A stretch of 64,000 nucleotides of DNA from Actinomycetes bacterium (lineage in GTDB: Bacteria; Actinomycetota; Actinomycetes; Propionibacteriales; Propionibacteriaceae). Each line of letters starts with the position of its first letter. Position 1 is the first letter of the stretch. The translations under genes and the position numbers were made by a program. This document shows, piece after piece, positions 52,960-61,459 of the stretch. The stretch is taken from NCBI GenBank assembly GCA_023460935.1, contig JAEWOI010000014.1:4717-68716 (forward strand), in the 5' to 3' direction. Below the pieces are notes generated by a model, which had not been told where the DNA came from, made no database searches, and saw nothing but the letters and a program-made list of their open reading frames with translations.

Positions 52960-52988
52960 TTGACTTATATAAGTCGGAGCGCAAGACT
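52960..52988 (+). promoter_or_regulatory. Promoter and palindromic operator of the ArsR gene
   Basis: TTGACT at 52960-52965 and AAGACT at 52983-52988 are 17 bases apart. The perfect palindrome GACTTATATAAGTC at 52962-52975 overlaps the -35 and spacer. Its AT-richness contrasts with the surroundings and suits an ArsR-family operator, so autoregulation is likely. Confidence 0.65.
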
Positions 52989-52995
52989 ACTTGCC

Positions 52996-53385
52996 GTGCA
53001 TGCCTTCGACATCCTGGGCGACCCGGTGCGCCGGCGGATCCTGGAGCTGCTCGCTGACGGCGAGCAGCCCGCGGGAGCCCTCGGTTCGGTCGTGCAGGCT
53101 GAGTTCGGCATCTCCCAGCCCGCCGTCTCCCAGCACCTCCGGGTGTTGCGGGAGTCCGGCTTCGCAACCGTCCGGGCGCACGGGGCGCAGCGCCTCTACG
53201 CCGTGGAGCCGGCCCAGCTGCGGGCGGCGGACGAATGGTTCGACCGGTTCCGCCGGTACTGGACCCCGCACCTGGATGCGCTCGGCACCGAGCTGGCGCG
53301 CGGTCGGCGGCAGCGCCGGCTGGCAGTCCCTTCCGAACCACCACCCGACCCGCCGGGGCGGGGCACTGACTACAAGGAGCACTGA
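52996..53385 (+). CDS. ArsR-family transcriptional regulator
   Basis: A 129-residue winged-helix repressor: AFDILGDPVRRRILELLADG, then recognition helix ISQPAVSQHLRVLRESGFA and the wing VRAHGAQRLYAVEP. There are no metal-binding cysteines of the ELCVCDL type, so it belongs to the group that pairs with SRPBCC (AHSA1) proteins. GTG 52996 is 7 bases after the -10 box (leaderless). The SRPBCC gene starts 1 base after its stop. Confidence 0.9.
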   Translation: MHAFDILGDPVRRRILELLADGEQPAGALGSVVQAEFGISQPAVSQHLRVLRESGFATVRAHGAQRLYAVEPAQLRAADEWFDRFRRYWTPHLDALGTELARGRRQRRLAVPSEPPPDPPGRGTDYKEH

Positions 53386-53386
53386 C

Positions 53387-54055
53387 ATGGACGTACTTGC
53401 CCAGATCGACGCGGTGACCCGATCGCTGGAGACGCTCGACCTCGACGGCCACCGGTCCCGGGTCCAGCGCCTGGCCCAGGAGTACCCGTCCCCGATCGAG
53501 GACGTCTGGGAGGCGATGACCACCGCCCAGCGCATCCCGCGCTGGTTCCTGCCCGTGACCGGCGACCTGCGGCTGGGTGGCCACTACCAGCTGGAGGGTA
53601 ATGCCGGAGGCGAGATCCTGGAGTGCGTGCCGCCCGCCGGAGGATCGGCCCACTACCGGATCAGCTGGGCGTTCGGCGGAGGGGCGGACACCTGGGTGAC
53701 CATCCGGCTCACGTCGCTGGCCGCCGAGCGCACCCGGGTGGAGCTGGAGCACCTGGCGAGGGTGGCTGACATCCCCGAGCAGATGTGGACCGAGTTCGGT
53801 CCGGCAGGCACCGGCGTCGGCTGGGACCAGGGCCTGCTCGGCCTGGCCACCCACCTCGGAGCGCTCGACGCCGGCGTCAGCCCGGAGCAGGCGATGGCCT
53901 GGATGGCCAGCGACGAGGGCCGCGCCTTCACCCGGATGTCCGCCGACCGGTGGGCGCAGGCCCACCAGGCCGACGGTGCCGACCCCGAGACCGCGAAGCG
54001 GGCCGCCGATGCCACCTACGCCGCCTACACCCAGCTGCCCGACTCGCCGTCCTGA
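53387..54055 (+). CDS. SRPBCC/AHSA1-domain protein
   Basis: A 222-residue protein with a START-like ligand-binding domain (YPSPIEDVWEAMTTAQRIPRWF, then DLRLGGHY) in the first 150 residues and an additional helical segment at the C-terminus (SPEQAMAWMASDEGRAF). Such proteins are regularly encoded with ArsR regulators; the ligand is unknown. ATG 53387 follows AAGGAGCACTG and the gene is cotranscribed with the ArsR gene. Confidence 0.87.
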   Translation: MDVLAQIDAVTRSLETLDLDGHRSRVQRLAQEYPSPIEDVWEAMTTAQRIPRWFLPVTGDLRLGGHYQLEGNAGGEILECVPPAGGSAHYRISWAFGGGADTWVTIRLTSLAAERTRVELEHLARVADIPEQMWTEFGPAGTGVGWDQGLLGLATHLGALDAGVSPEQAMAWMASDEGRAFTRMSADRWAQAHQADGADPETAKRAADATYAAYTQLPDSPS

Positions 54056-54075
54056 ACTCTCCGGGGCCGAAGCCC

Positions 54076-54104
54076 TTACCGGCCCCGGCGGGCTTGGTTA
54101 CGCT
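54076..54104 (+). promoter_or_regulatory. Promoter of the kinase-phosphorylase fusion gene
   Basis: TTACCG at 54076-54081 and TACGCT at 54099-54104 with a 17-base spacer; the -10 equals that of rhaB. The start codon is 38 bases downstream with a ribosome-binding site. Confidence 0.5.
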
Positions 54105-54141
54105 GCTGACACCGGCTGCGAACCCGCTGGAGGGTGACCTG

Positions 54142-56742
54142 ATGGACGCGAGCTTCCCCGAACCGACCGACCTGCAGGCAGTCCCGACCGGAGACATGCC
54201 GGGCGACAAGGTTCAGATCACCCCGACCCACGTCGAGAAGGCGAAGGTGGTCTTCCCCGTGCTGTGGCGGTTGCTGCAGCCGCTGCTCGCCGCCGGGCCG
54301 CTCCGCCGGGCGGTGGTGTCCGTCCACGGCGGCTCGGGAGTGGGGAAGTCCGAGACCGGGTCACTGCTGGCCTGGGGGCTGAACGCGCTGGGCGTGGGCG
54401 CCTACGTGCTGTCCGGCGACAACTACCCGCGCCGGATCCCGGCGGCCAACGACGCCGAACGGCTGCGGGTCTTCCGGGTGGGCGGGCTGCAGGGGCTGGT
54501 CGCCCGAGGGGAGTACTCGCCCGTCGTCCGCGACGAGCTGGCCCGGTTGCAGGCTGCGGACGCGGACGCCGACCCCGGCCAGGTCGCCACCCATCCGTGG
54601 CTCGCCGGCTACCTCAGGGCGGGCCGGAAGGCGCTGGCCGGCTACCTGGGCACCCCCGCCGAGATCGACTTCGACGAGGTGAACCGCATCCTCGACGCCT
54701 TCCACGGCGGTGCGCCGACCCTGACGCTGAAGCGGATGGGCCGCACGCCGGACGCCCTCTGGTACGAGGAGGTCGACGTCCGCGACGTGCAGGTGATCGT
54801 GGTCGAGTGGACCCACGGCAACAACGACCACCTGCGCGGGGTGGACATCCCGATCCTGCTCAGCAGCACGCCGGCGGAGACCCTGGCCCACCGCCGCGCC
54901 CGCAGCCGGGACGGGGCGGTGGACAGCCCCTTCACCACGCTCGTGCTGGAGCTGGAACAGGCCAGGCTGCACTCGCAGGCGCCGCGGGCGCGGATCATCG
55001 TCGCGAAATCCGGGGAGCTGCTCGACTACGACGGCTACCTGAAGGCCATGGGCGCGGACCTGCCGGGCGCGGGCCCGATGCTCAACGCCTACCCGGACAG
55101 CATCGGTGGCGACCTGGCCGGCCTGGTGGGCTTCGTCCGCCGCCCGGAGCTGCGGGACGTGTTCAGTTCGGCCTACCTGCTGCCGAGCGTGTTCAACACC
55201 GACCTCGACCGCGGCTTCTCCGTGATCGACTACGAACTCAGCGAGCAGTTCGCCACCCCAGCCGACCTGGCTGCGCTCGCCGAAGAGGGCATCCACCTCA
55301 AACTGGATTTCATCCTCAACCACGCCTCGGTGCTGTCACCGCAGTTCCAGGACATCCTGGCCAGGGGGGAGCAGTCGGAGTACCTCGAGTTCTTCCTCGA
55401 CTGGAACAGGTTCTGGTCCGGTCGCGGTCGGATGACCGCCGAGGGCTACATCCAGCCGGACCCTGCCCTGATCAAGGACATGTTCTTCCGCAAGCCCGGC
55501 CTGCCGATCCTGATGGTGCGGCTGCCCGACGGCAACGAGGTGCCGTACTGGAACACCTTCTACCAGGAGGTGCGCTACACCGCTCCGGACGCCCAGGACC
55601 TGATGCGCGGGGCCGGGCTCCAGTACGGCCGCGCCCAGGTGCTGGCCGGGCGGTTGGCGGCGGCGTTGGCGTCCGGGCTCAGGCCGGCTGAAGCGGACTA
55701 CACCGGCTTCGAGCAGGTGCGCGAAGCCGTGGTCGACCTGGTCGAGTCCAGGCGCAAGTACCTCGGCCAGATGGACCTCAACCTCAACTCGCCGCTGGTC
55801 TGGGAGTTCTACGCCGACACCCTGGACAAGCTCGCTGGCTACGGCGCCCAGATCGTGCGCCTGGACGCTTTCGCCTACGCGCCCAAGGAGCCCGGCGCAC
55901 GGAACTTCCTCAACGAGCCGGGCACCTGGGAACTGCTCGACCAGGTCAAGCGGCTGGCGGATCGCCGCGGCCTGAAGCTGCTGCCGGAGATCCACTCCAG
56001 CTATGCCGAGGGCATCCACGAGAAGCTCTCCGACCTGGGCTACCTCACCTACGACTTCTTCCTGCCCGGGCTCGTGATCGACGCCTTCGACAGCCGGGAC
56101 GCCACCACGCTGAAGCGCTGGATCGCCGAACTGGTGGCCAGGCGGATCCGCACCGTGAACATGCTGGGCTGCCACGACGGCATCCCCCTGCTCGACCTGA
56201 AGGGGCTGCTGCCGGAGGAGCGGATCGAGGGGCTGATCGAGACGATCGTGGGCCGGGGCGGGTACGTGAAGGACCTGCACGGCGCGAAGAACGTCTACTA
56301 CCAGGTGAACGCCACGTACTACAGCGCTCTCGGCGAGAGCGACGCCCGGCTGCTGCTCGCCAGGGCGATCCAGGCGTTCATGCCCGGCAAGCCGCAGGTC
56401 TGGTACCTGGACCTGTTCGCCGGACGCAACGACCACGCCGCCGTGGAGCGCGCCGGCGCCGGGGGCCACAAGGAGATCAACCGCACGAACCTCTCCCTGG
56501 CCGAGGTCGCCGCGGGGCTGGGCCGGCCCGTGGTGCAGCGGCAGCTCGAGCTGCTGCGGTTCCGCAACACCTTCGGCGCGTTCGGCTGGGACGCCACCTG
56601 CGAGATCGCCGAGACCCCGCCCGGGCAGCTGTCGATCACCTGGACCCGGGACGGCCGTGCGGCCACCCTGGACGCCGATCTGGCAGCGGAGACCTTCACC
56701 ATCACCGCCACCGAGCCTGACGGCGCCACCCGCCACCTGTAG
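54142..56742 (+). CDS. Fusion of a P-loop kinase-like domain and a GH13 sucrose-phosphorylase-type domain
   Basis: An 866-residue protein. Residues about 50-300 are a P-loop domain: Walker A GGSGVGKSE (63-71), SGDNYPRR (91-98), and VIVVEWTHGNNDHLRG, as in uridine-kinase or APS-kinase-like enzymes. Residues about 310-866 follow sucrose phosphorylase (GH13 subfamily 18) throughout: QFQDILARGEQSEY, nucleophile Asp575 in RLDAFAY, acid/base Glu616 in LLPEIHSSY, Asp679 in GCHDGIPLLD, VNATYYSALGESD and MPGKPQVWYLDLFAGRND. Phosphorylases of this family split a glucoside with phosphate to glucose-1-phosphate. The changed acceptor loop means sucrose itself is not certain. ATG 54142 follows GGAGGGTGA. 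It has its own promoter and no pathway partner beside it. Confidence 0.85.
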   Translation: MDASFPEPTDLQAVPTGDMPGDKVQITPTHVEKAKVVFPVLWRLLQPLLAAGPLRRAVVSVHGGSGVGKSETGSLLAWGLNALGVGAYVLSGDNYPRRIPAANDAERLRVFRVGGLQGLVARGEYSPVVRDELARLQAADADADPGQVATHPWLAGYLRAGRKALAGYLGTPAEIDFDEVNRILDAFHGGAPTLTLKRMGRTPDALWYEEVDVRDVQVIVVEWTHGNNDHLRGVDIPILLSSTPAETLAHRRARSRDGAVDSPFTTLVLELEQARLHSQAPRARIIVAKSGELLDYDGYLKAMGADLPGAGPMLNAYPDSIGGDLAGLVGFVRRPELRDVFSSAYLLPSVFNTDLDRGFSVIDYELSEQFATPADLAALAEEGIHLKLDFILNHASVLSPQFQDILARGEQSEYLEFFLDWNRFWSGRGRMTAEGYIQPDPALIKDMFFRKPGLPILMVRLPDGNEVPYWNTFYQEVRYTAPDAQDLMRGAGLQYGRAQVLAGRLAAALASGLRPAEADYTGFEQVREAVVDLVESRRKYLGQMDLNLNSPLVWEFYADTLDKLAGYGAQIVRLDAFAYAPKEPGARNFLNEPGTWELLDQVKRLADRRGLKLLPEIHSSYAEGIHEKLSDLGYLTYDFFLPGLVIDAFDSRDATTLKRWIAELVARRIRTVNMLGCHDGIPLLDLKGLLPEERIEGLIETIVGRGGYVKDLHGAKNVYYQVNATYYSALGESDARLLLARAIQAFMPGKPQVWYLDLFAGRNDHAAVERAGAGGHKEINRTNLSLAEVAAGLGRPVVQRQLELLRFRNTFGAFGWDATCEIAETPPGQLSITWTRDGRAATLDADLAAETFTITATEPDGATRHL

Positions 56743-56759
56743 GGGCGCCCGAACGGTTT

Positions 56760-56816
56760 CTGAGCAGGCTCGTGAGCAGCGCGAGCGCCGTTGACGAAGG
56801 CCGCGCCCCTGCTCAG
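56760..56816. terminator. Inverted repeat between the fusion gene and the phosphoesterase gene
   Basis: CTGAGCAGG at 56760-56768 pairs with CCTGCTCAG at 56808-56816 around a GC-rich 39-base interior. It lies between convergent genes and slightly overlaps the phosphoesterase stop. Confidence 0.5.
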
Positions 56817-57334
56817 GCAGTGGCGTGACGGCCCGGGAGATGGTGCAGTTGCACGTCCTCGATACGGCCGCCGGCAAGGGTGAACGTCGAGTAGGTGTGG
56901 GTGGGCTGGCGTCGGCGGTCGGTTGGCGAGCCGGGGTTGAGCAGCCGCATGCCGGAGGGTGTGGTGCTGTCCCACGGGATGTGGCTGTGGCCGAAGCAGA
57001 GCAGGTCGGTGTCGGGGAAGCGCTCCTGGCAACGCCGCTCGCGTCCGCCGGCCGGGCCGGTCTCGTGCGCGACGCTGATCCTGACGCCCTCGACCTCGGC
57101 GTGGGCGACCTCGGGCAGCCGGGCCCGCAGTTCCGGGCCGTCGTTGTTGCCCCAGCAGGCGAGCAGCCTCCGGGACCGGGCCTCCACCCGGTCCAGGAGG
57201 TCTGCACTCACCCAGTCCCCGGCGTGGATGACGAGGTCGGCGGACTCCACAGCGCGCCAGAGCTGCGCGGGCAGGTCCCGGGCGCGGTTGGGCACGTGGG
57301 TGTCGGACATCAGCAGGACGAACACCCGTCCCAT
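56813..57334 (-). CDS. YfcE/MJ0936-type metallophosphoesterase
   Basis: Phosphodiesterase of 173 residues with the metal-site motifs in order: MSDTHVP (Asp11, His13), HAGDW (Asp40), GNNDGPE, VAHE and GHSH near residue 114, then the usual NPGSPTDRR. Such proteins hydrolyse model phosphodiesters; the natural substrate is unknown. ATG 57334 is used; an internal ATG at 57310 would begin at the first metal motif. Confidence 0.9.
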   Translation of the reverse strand: MGRVFVLLMSDTHVPNRARDLPAQLWRAVESADLVIHAGDWVSADLLDRVEARSRRLLACWGNNDGPELRARLPEVAHAEVEGVRISVAHETGPAGGRERRCQERFPDTDLLCFGHSHIPWDSTTPSGMRLLNPGSPTDRRRQPTHTYSTFTLAGGRIEDVQLHHLPGRHATA

Positions 57335-57368
57335 TCTGGCCGGTCCGCGACCGGCCTCCGCCGACGGC

Positions 57369-58898
57369 TCAGGTGTTCTGCGGGAACCCGAGGGAGAGCC
57401 CGCGGTGGCTGGGGTCGGGCCAGCGGCGGGTGACGGCCTTGGTGCGGGTGTAGAAGTGGATGCCCTCCACGCCGTGGGCGTGGGTGTCGCCGAACAGGGA
57501 GTCCTTCCAGCCGCCGAACGAGTAGTAGGCCATCGGCACCGGGACGGGGACGTTGATGCCCACCATGCCGGCCTGGACCTCCACCTCGAACCGTCGGGCC
57601 GCCCCGCCGTCGTTGGTGAAGATCACGGAGCCGTTGCCGTAGGGGCTGGCGTTGATCAGGTCGATCCCCTCGGCGTACCCCGGCACCCGGACGACACTTA
57701 GCACGGGCCCGAAGATCTCGTCGGTGTAGATGCTCATGTCGGTGCCGACGTTGTCGAAGATCGTCGGGCCGACGAAGTAGCCGCCCTCTGCGCCGTCGAA
57801 CGGGCCGTCCCGCCCGTCGATCACGAGGCTGGCGCCGGCGGCCTGGCCGGCGTCGATGTAGCCGACGATCCGGTCGCGTGCCTGCTCGGTGACGATCGGC
57901 CCCATGTCGCAGCCCCGGGTGCCGTCACCGGTGCGGAGCCCGCGAACCCGGTCGGCGATCTTGCCGACTAGCTCGTCGGCGATCGACTCCACAGCCACCA
58001 CGACGGAGACCGCCATGCACCGTTCGCCCGCCGAGCCGAAGCCGCCGCTGACGGCGGCGTCCGCGGCCAGGTCGAGATCGGCGTCCGGCAGCACGAGCAT
58101 GTGGTTCTTCGCCCCGCCGAGCGCCTGCACGCGCTTGCCGTTGGCCGTTCCGCGCTCGTAGACGTAGCGCGCGATCGGGGTGGAGCCGACGAACGAGACA
58201 GCCTTCACCTCGGGGTTGTCCAGCAGTGCGTCCACAGCTTCCTTGTCGCCGTGCACCACGTTGACGACGTCGCGCGGCAGCCCGGCCTGCCGCCACAGCT
58301 CCGCGATCGCGTTCACGGCGGACGGGTCCTTCTCCGAAGGCTTGATCACCACGGCGTTGCCGGCTGCGACCGCGATCGGGACGAACCACAGCGGCACCAT
58401 GGCCGGGAAGTTGAACGGCGAGATCACCGCAACCACGCCGAGCGGCTGGTAGAGGTTGTAGGCGTCGACGTTGGTCGAGACGTTCTCGGAATGGCCGCCC
58501 TTGAGCAGGTGCGGGATGCCACAGGCGAATTCGACGACCTCGAGCCCGCGGGTCACCTCGCCGACCGCGTCGGAGAGCACCTTGCCGTGCTCCGCGGTGA
58601 TCAGCGCGCCGATCCGCTCCTTGTTGGCGTTCAGCAGCTCGCGGAACGCGAAGAGCACCCGGGCTCGCCTGGTCAGCGAGGTGGCACCCCAAGCCTTCGC
58701 TGCCCGTGCCGACCGGGCCACGACATCGTCCACCAGTTCCCGCGAGGCGAGGTCGAGGTGGCCGCTGACCTCACCGGTCGCCGGGTTGTGGACCGGGGAG
58801 GTGCGCTCGGCTGTGCCCTGCCAGTACTCGTGGCCGACCAGGTGGGTGATGCGCTGCGGCTCGACCGCGGTTTCGGGGGTGCTCACGGAATTCGTCAC
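57369..58898 (-). CDS. mmsA: CoA-acylating methylmalonate-semialdehyde dehydrogenase
   Basis: Oxidises methylmalonate or malonate semialdehyde to propionyl- or acetyl-CoA, in valine or inositol breakdown. The 509-residue aldehyde dehydrogenase has ISPFNFPAMVPLWF (MmsA-specific region), KPSEKDPSA, FVGSTPIARYVYERG, the nucleophile Cys in GSAGERCMA, and NPSPYGNG-like NASPYGNGSVIF with GINVPVPVPMAYYSFGG near the C-terminus. GTG 58898 is chosen over TTG 58904 because TAACAT (plus 58905-58910) stands 6 bases before it. No other valine or inositol genes are adjacent. Confidence 0.92.
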   Translation of the reverse strand: MTNSVSTPETAVEPQRITHLVGHEYWQGTAERTSPVHNPATGEVSGHLDLASRELVDDVVARSARAAKAWGATSLTRRARVLFAFRELLNANKERIGALITAEHGKVLSDAVGEVTRGLEVVEFACGIPHLLKGGHSENVSTNVDAYNLYQPLGVVAVISPFNFPAMVPLWFVPIAVAAGNAVVIKPSEKDPSAVNAIAELWRQAGLPRDVVNVVHGDKEAVDALLDNPEVKAVSFVGSTPIARYVYERGTANGKRVQALGGAKNHMLVLPDADLDLAADAAVSGGFGSAGERCMAVSVVVAVESIADELVGKIADRVRGLRTGDGTRGCDMGPIVTEQARDRIVGYIDAGQAAGASLVIDGRDGPFDGAEGGYFVGPTIFDNVGTDMSIYTDEIFGPVLSVVRVPGYAEGIDLINASPYGNGSVIFTNDGGAARRFEVEVQAGMVGINVPVPVPMAYYSFGGWKDSLFGDTHAHGVEGIHFYTRTKAVTRRWPDPSHRGLSLGFPQNT

Positions 58899-58980
58899 CT
58901 GCAAATGTTAGCACATTAGCACTTGGCCTCTCGAGGCCGCCGTGGGGGTAGGTGTACGTACGGGCCGGTACCCTGCCCGC

Positions 58981-59469
58981 ATGGACGAGCTGCGTGCCGC
59001 GGTCATCACGGTGTCGGACGAGATCGCCTCCGGCAGGGACGAGAACCGGGCCGGCCCGCTCGCTGTGGAACTGCTCGCCGCCCACGGTGTGACCGCCCGG
59101 CTGGTGGTGGTGCGCGACCGGGCACCCGAGATAGCGGACGCCGTGCTCGACGCGGTGGCTGACGGCGCCAGGGCTGTGCTGACCAGCGGGGGCACCGGCA
59201 TCGGACCCTCCGACGTGACGGTGGACGCCGTCGCTCCGCTACTGAGCTACCAGGTGCCCGGCATCGCAGAGGAGATCCGCCGCCGCGGCGCGGCCCACGC
59301 ACCCGCAGCGCTGGTGTCGCGCGAGGTGGCCGGTGTGATCGTCGGCAACCCCTCGGCGTTCGTGCTCACCGCCCCGGGTTCGCGGGGCGGCGTCCGCGAT
59401 GCGATCGAGACGGTCGGCCCGCTGCTCGGCCACATCGTCGCCCAGCTCGACGGGGCCGGGCACGCCTGA
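58981..59469 (+). CDS. mog: Molybdopterin biosynthesis protein (Mog/MoaB family)
   Basis: Adenylylates molybdopterin before molybdenum insertion. The 162-residue protein has AVITVSDEIASGRDENRAGP, the central TSGGTGIGPSDVT motif and GNPSAFVLTAPGSRGGV. ATG 58981 is 6 bases after TACCCT (58969-58974), so it is leaderless. Its position next to the nar operon fits, since NarG needs the molybdenum cofactor. Confidence 0.9.
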   Translation: MDELRAAVITVSDEIASGRDENRAGPLAVELLAAHGVTARLVVVRDRAPEIADAVLDAVADGARAVLTSGGTGIGPSDVTVDAVAPLLSYQVPGIAEEIRRRGAAHAPAALVSREVAGVIVGNPSAFVLTAPGSRGGVRDAIETVGPLLGHIVAQLDGAGHA

Positions 59470-59478
59470 GCCCCGCGG

Positions 59479-60705
59479 CTACCCCGCGTTCGCCTCCGCG
59501 TTGGTGCGGGCCGGCCTGCGGTGCAGCAGCAGGGCGAGAGCCAGCGCCAGCAGGGCTGTGACCACGAGCAGCCAGAGTCCGAGGGCGTAGGAGTTGGTGG
59601 CGGCGTTGTAGGTCGCGCCCATGACCAGCGGCGGGAAGTAGCCGCCGAGGCCACCGGCTGCGGCAACGACGCCGCTGATCGAACCCACCTTGTCGGGTGG
59701 CGCCAGCCGCGGCACCCAGCCGAAGACCGCTCCCATGCCCACCCCGAGCGCTGCCGCCATCGCCAGGAAGGCCGCGCCGGTGACGATGCCCTCCGGCGGC
59801 TGCAGGCTGACCACCCACGCGAGCGCCGCGATGCCGGCCAGGGAGATCGCGGTGATCAGCTTCGCGCCCAGCCGGTCGGCCAGCAGCCCCCCGATCGGCC
59901 TGGCGATCACCGCGGCGATCACGAAGCTGCCCATCCGGGTGCCGGCACCGATCTGGTCGACCTGCTCGGGATAGACCGTGGTGAGGTACTTGGGCAGGTA
60001 GGTGGAGAAGGCGACGAAACCGCCGAAGACCACCGCGTACAGGAACGACATCTGCCAGGTCAGGGGCAGCTTGAGCGCGGTGACCACCCGGGGCACGACC
60101 CGGGCCGGATTCGGCTGCCACGCCGGGGACTCCTTCAGGAAGAACCAGACGATGCCGGCCATCACCACCATCACCGCAGCGATCAGGAAGTGCGTGTTCA
60201 GGTAGCCGATGCCGGCCGCCAGCCTCGGGGTGAGGAACGCGGAGACGGCCGTGCCCACCATGCCCATGCCGAACACCCCGTTGGCGAACCCGCGCCGGGA
60301 CGGCTCGTACCAGGCGCTGGAGAACGGGATGCCGACGGCGAAGATCGTGCCGGCCACGCCCAGGTAGAAGCCGCCGACCACCAGCAACCAGAACAGCTTC
60401 AGGCTGCCGGCCAGCGCAACCAGCAGCACCGCGGGCATGGCGCCGAGCAGTACCGCGGTGAACATCTTGCGTCCGCCCAGCCGGTCGGTGAGTGTGCCGG
60501 TGAGTACCCGGCCGAGGGCCCCGACGAGCACCGGGGTGGCGAGCATGAGCGAGATCTGGCCCTCGTTCAGGCCCATCTCGGTGGCGTACGTCTTCTGCAG
60601 CGGCGCGATCGACATCCACGCCCAGAAGCCGACGGTGGAGGCGAGGGTGGCCAGCGCCACCTGCGGCAGCTGGCCGTTCAGCGACGGCTGCGCGGGGGTG
60701 GTCAT
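59479..60705 (-). CDS. narK: Nitrate/nitrite transporter NarK
   Basis: Major facilitator protein of 408 residues with 12 hydrophobic helices. NarK features include LGRVLTGTLTDRLGGRK (loop 2-3), GVFGMGMVGTAVSAFLTPRLA, and ARPIGGLLADRLG, which resemble the nitrate-signature glycine-rich regions of helices 5 and 11 (GGLGGYFPPLVMG). It imports nitrate or exchanges it for nitrite. ATG overlaps the narI stop (ATGA), so it is the last gene of the operon. Confidence 0.93.
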   Translation of the reverse strand: MTTPAQPSLNGQLPQVALATLASTVGFWAWMSIAPLQKTYATEMGLNEGQISLMLATPVLVGALGRVLTGTLTDRLGGRKMFTAVLLGAMPAVLLVALAGSLKLFWLLVVGGFYLGVAGTIFAVGIPFSSAWYEPSRRGFANGVFGMGMVGTAVSAFLTPRLAAGIGYLNTHFLIAAVMVVMAGIVWFFLKESPAWQPNPARVVPRVVTALKLPLTWQMSFLYAVVFGGFVAFSTYLPKYLTTVYPEQVDQIGAGTRMGSFVIAAVIARPIGGLLADRLGAKLITAISLAGIAALAWVVSLQPPEGIVTGAAFLAMAAALGVGMGAVFGWVPRLAPPDKVGSISGVVAAAGGLGGYFPPLVMGATYNAATNSYALGLWLLVVTALLALALALLLHRRPARTNAEANAG

Positions 60706-61457
60706 CGCTTCGTCCTGTCCCGGTCACGGGTGCCCACGGGGTCCCAGCCGCGGACCCGTCCGCGCGACGGTGCCGGCGACTGCGGGTCCCGGCTGCGGTA
60801 CACGACGTAGGGCCGGAACAGGTAGTGCAGCGGCACGGTGAAGGCGTGCACCAGCCGGCTGAACGGCACCAGCGCGAACAACGCCATCCCCACCAGCACG
60901 TGCACCTGGAACTGCCAGGTGCTCGCGGCCATGGCCTCGACGTCGGGGGAGAACACCAGCAACGACCGGAACCAGACCGAGACGGTCTCGCGGTAGTTGT
61001 GGTGCTCGCCGGCCGGGGTCTGGTCGCCGGTGAGCGTGGCCACCATGCCCAGCACGATCACGGCGGTCAGCACCACGTACATCAGCTTGTCGTTGCGGGT
61101 GGTCGCGAGGAAGACCGGGCCGGTGGTGCGACGGCGGTAGATCAGCAGCGCGATACCGACGAGGGTGGCGATGCCGGCCACCGTGCCCGCTCCCAGCGCC
61201 ACCCAGTGGTAGGTCTCCTGCGACACCACCAGGTCGGTCCACGACTTCGGTACCAGCAGGCCGAGCAGGTGGCCCATCAGCACCACGAACAGGCCGTAGT
61301 GGAACATCGGCGACGCCACCCGCAGCAGCCGCGACTCGTACAGCTGCGACGAGCGGGTGGTCCAGCCGAACTGGTCGTAGCGGTAGCGCCAGACCAGCCC
61401 GCCGATCAGCGCGAGGGCGACCAGGTAGGGCAGCACGCCCCAGAGGAATACGTCCAC
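60702..61457 (-). CDS. narI: Respiratory nitrate reductase gamma subunit (cytochrome b)
   Basis: Membrane di-haem subunit that oxidises menaquinol. The 251-residue protein begins VDVFLWGVLPY, has five hydrophobic helices, and keeps the haem histidines in FHYGLFVVLMGHLLG, WQFQVHVLVGMALF and RLVHAFTVPLHY. GTG 61457 lies 6 bases after AAGGAG; a TTG at 61463 overlapping the narJ stop is an alternative. The C-terminus has an Arg-rich tail of about 30 residues. Confidence 0.93.
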   Translation of the reverse strand: MDVFLWGVLPYLVALALIGGLVWRYRYDQFGWTTRSSQLYESRLLRVASPMFHYGLFVVLMGHLLGLLVPKSWTDLVVSQETYHWVALGAGTVAGIATLVGIALLIYRRRTTGPVFLATTRNDKLMYVVLTAVIVLGMVATLTGDQTPAGEHHNYRETVSVWFRSLLVFSPDVEAMAASTWQFQVHVLVGMALFALVPFSRLVHAFTVPLHYLFRPYVVYRSRDPQSPAPSRGRVRGWDPVGTRDRDRTKR

Positions 61458-61459
61458 GA

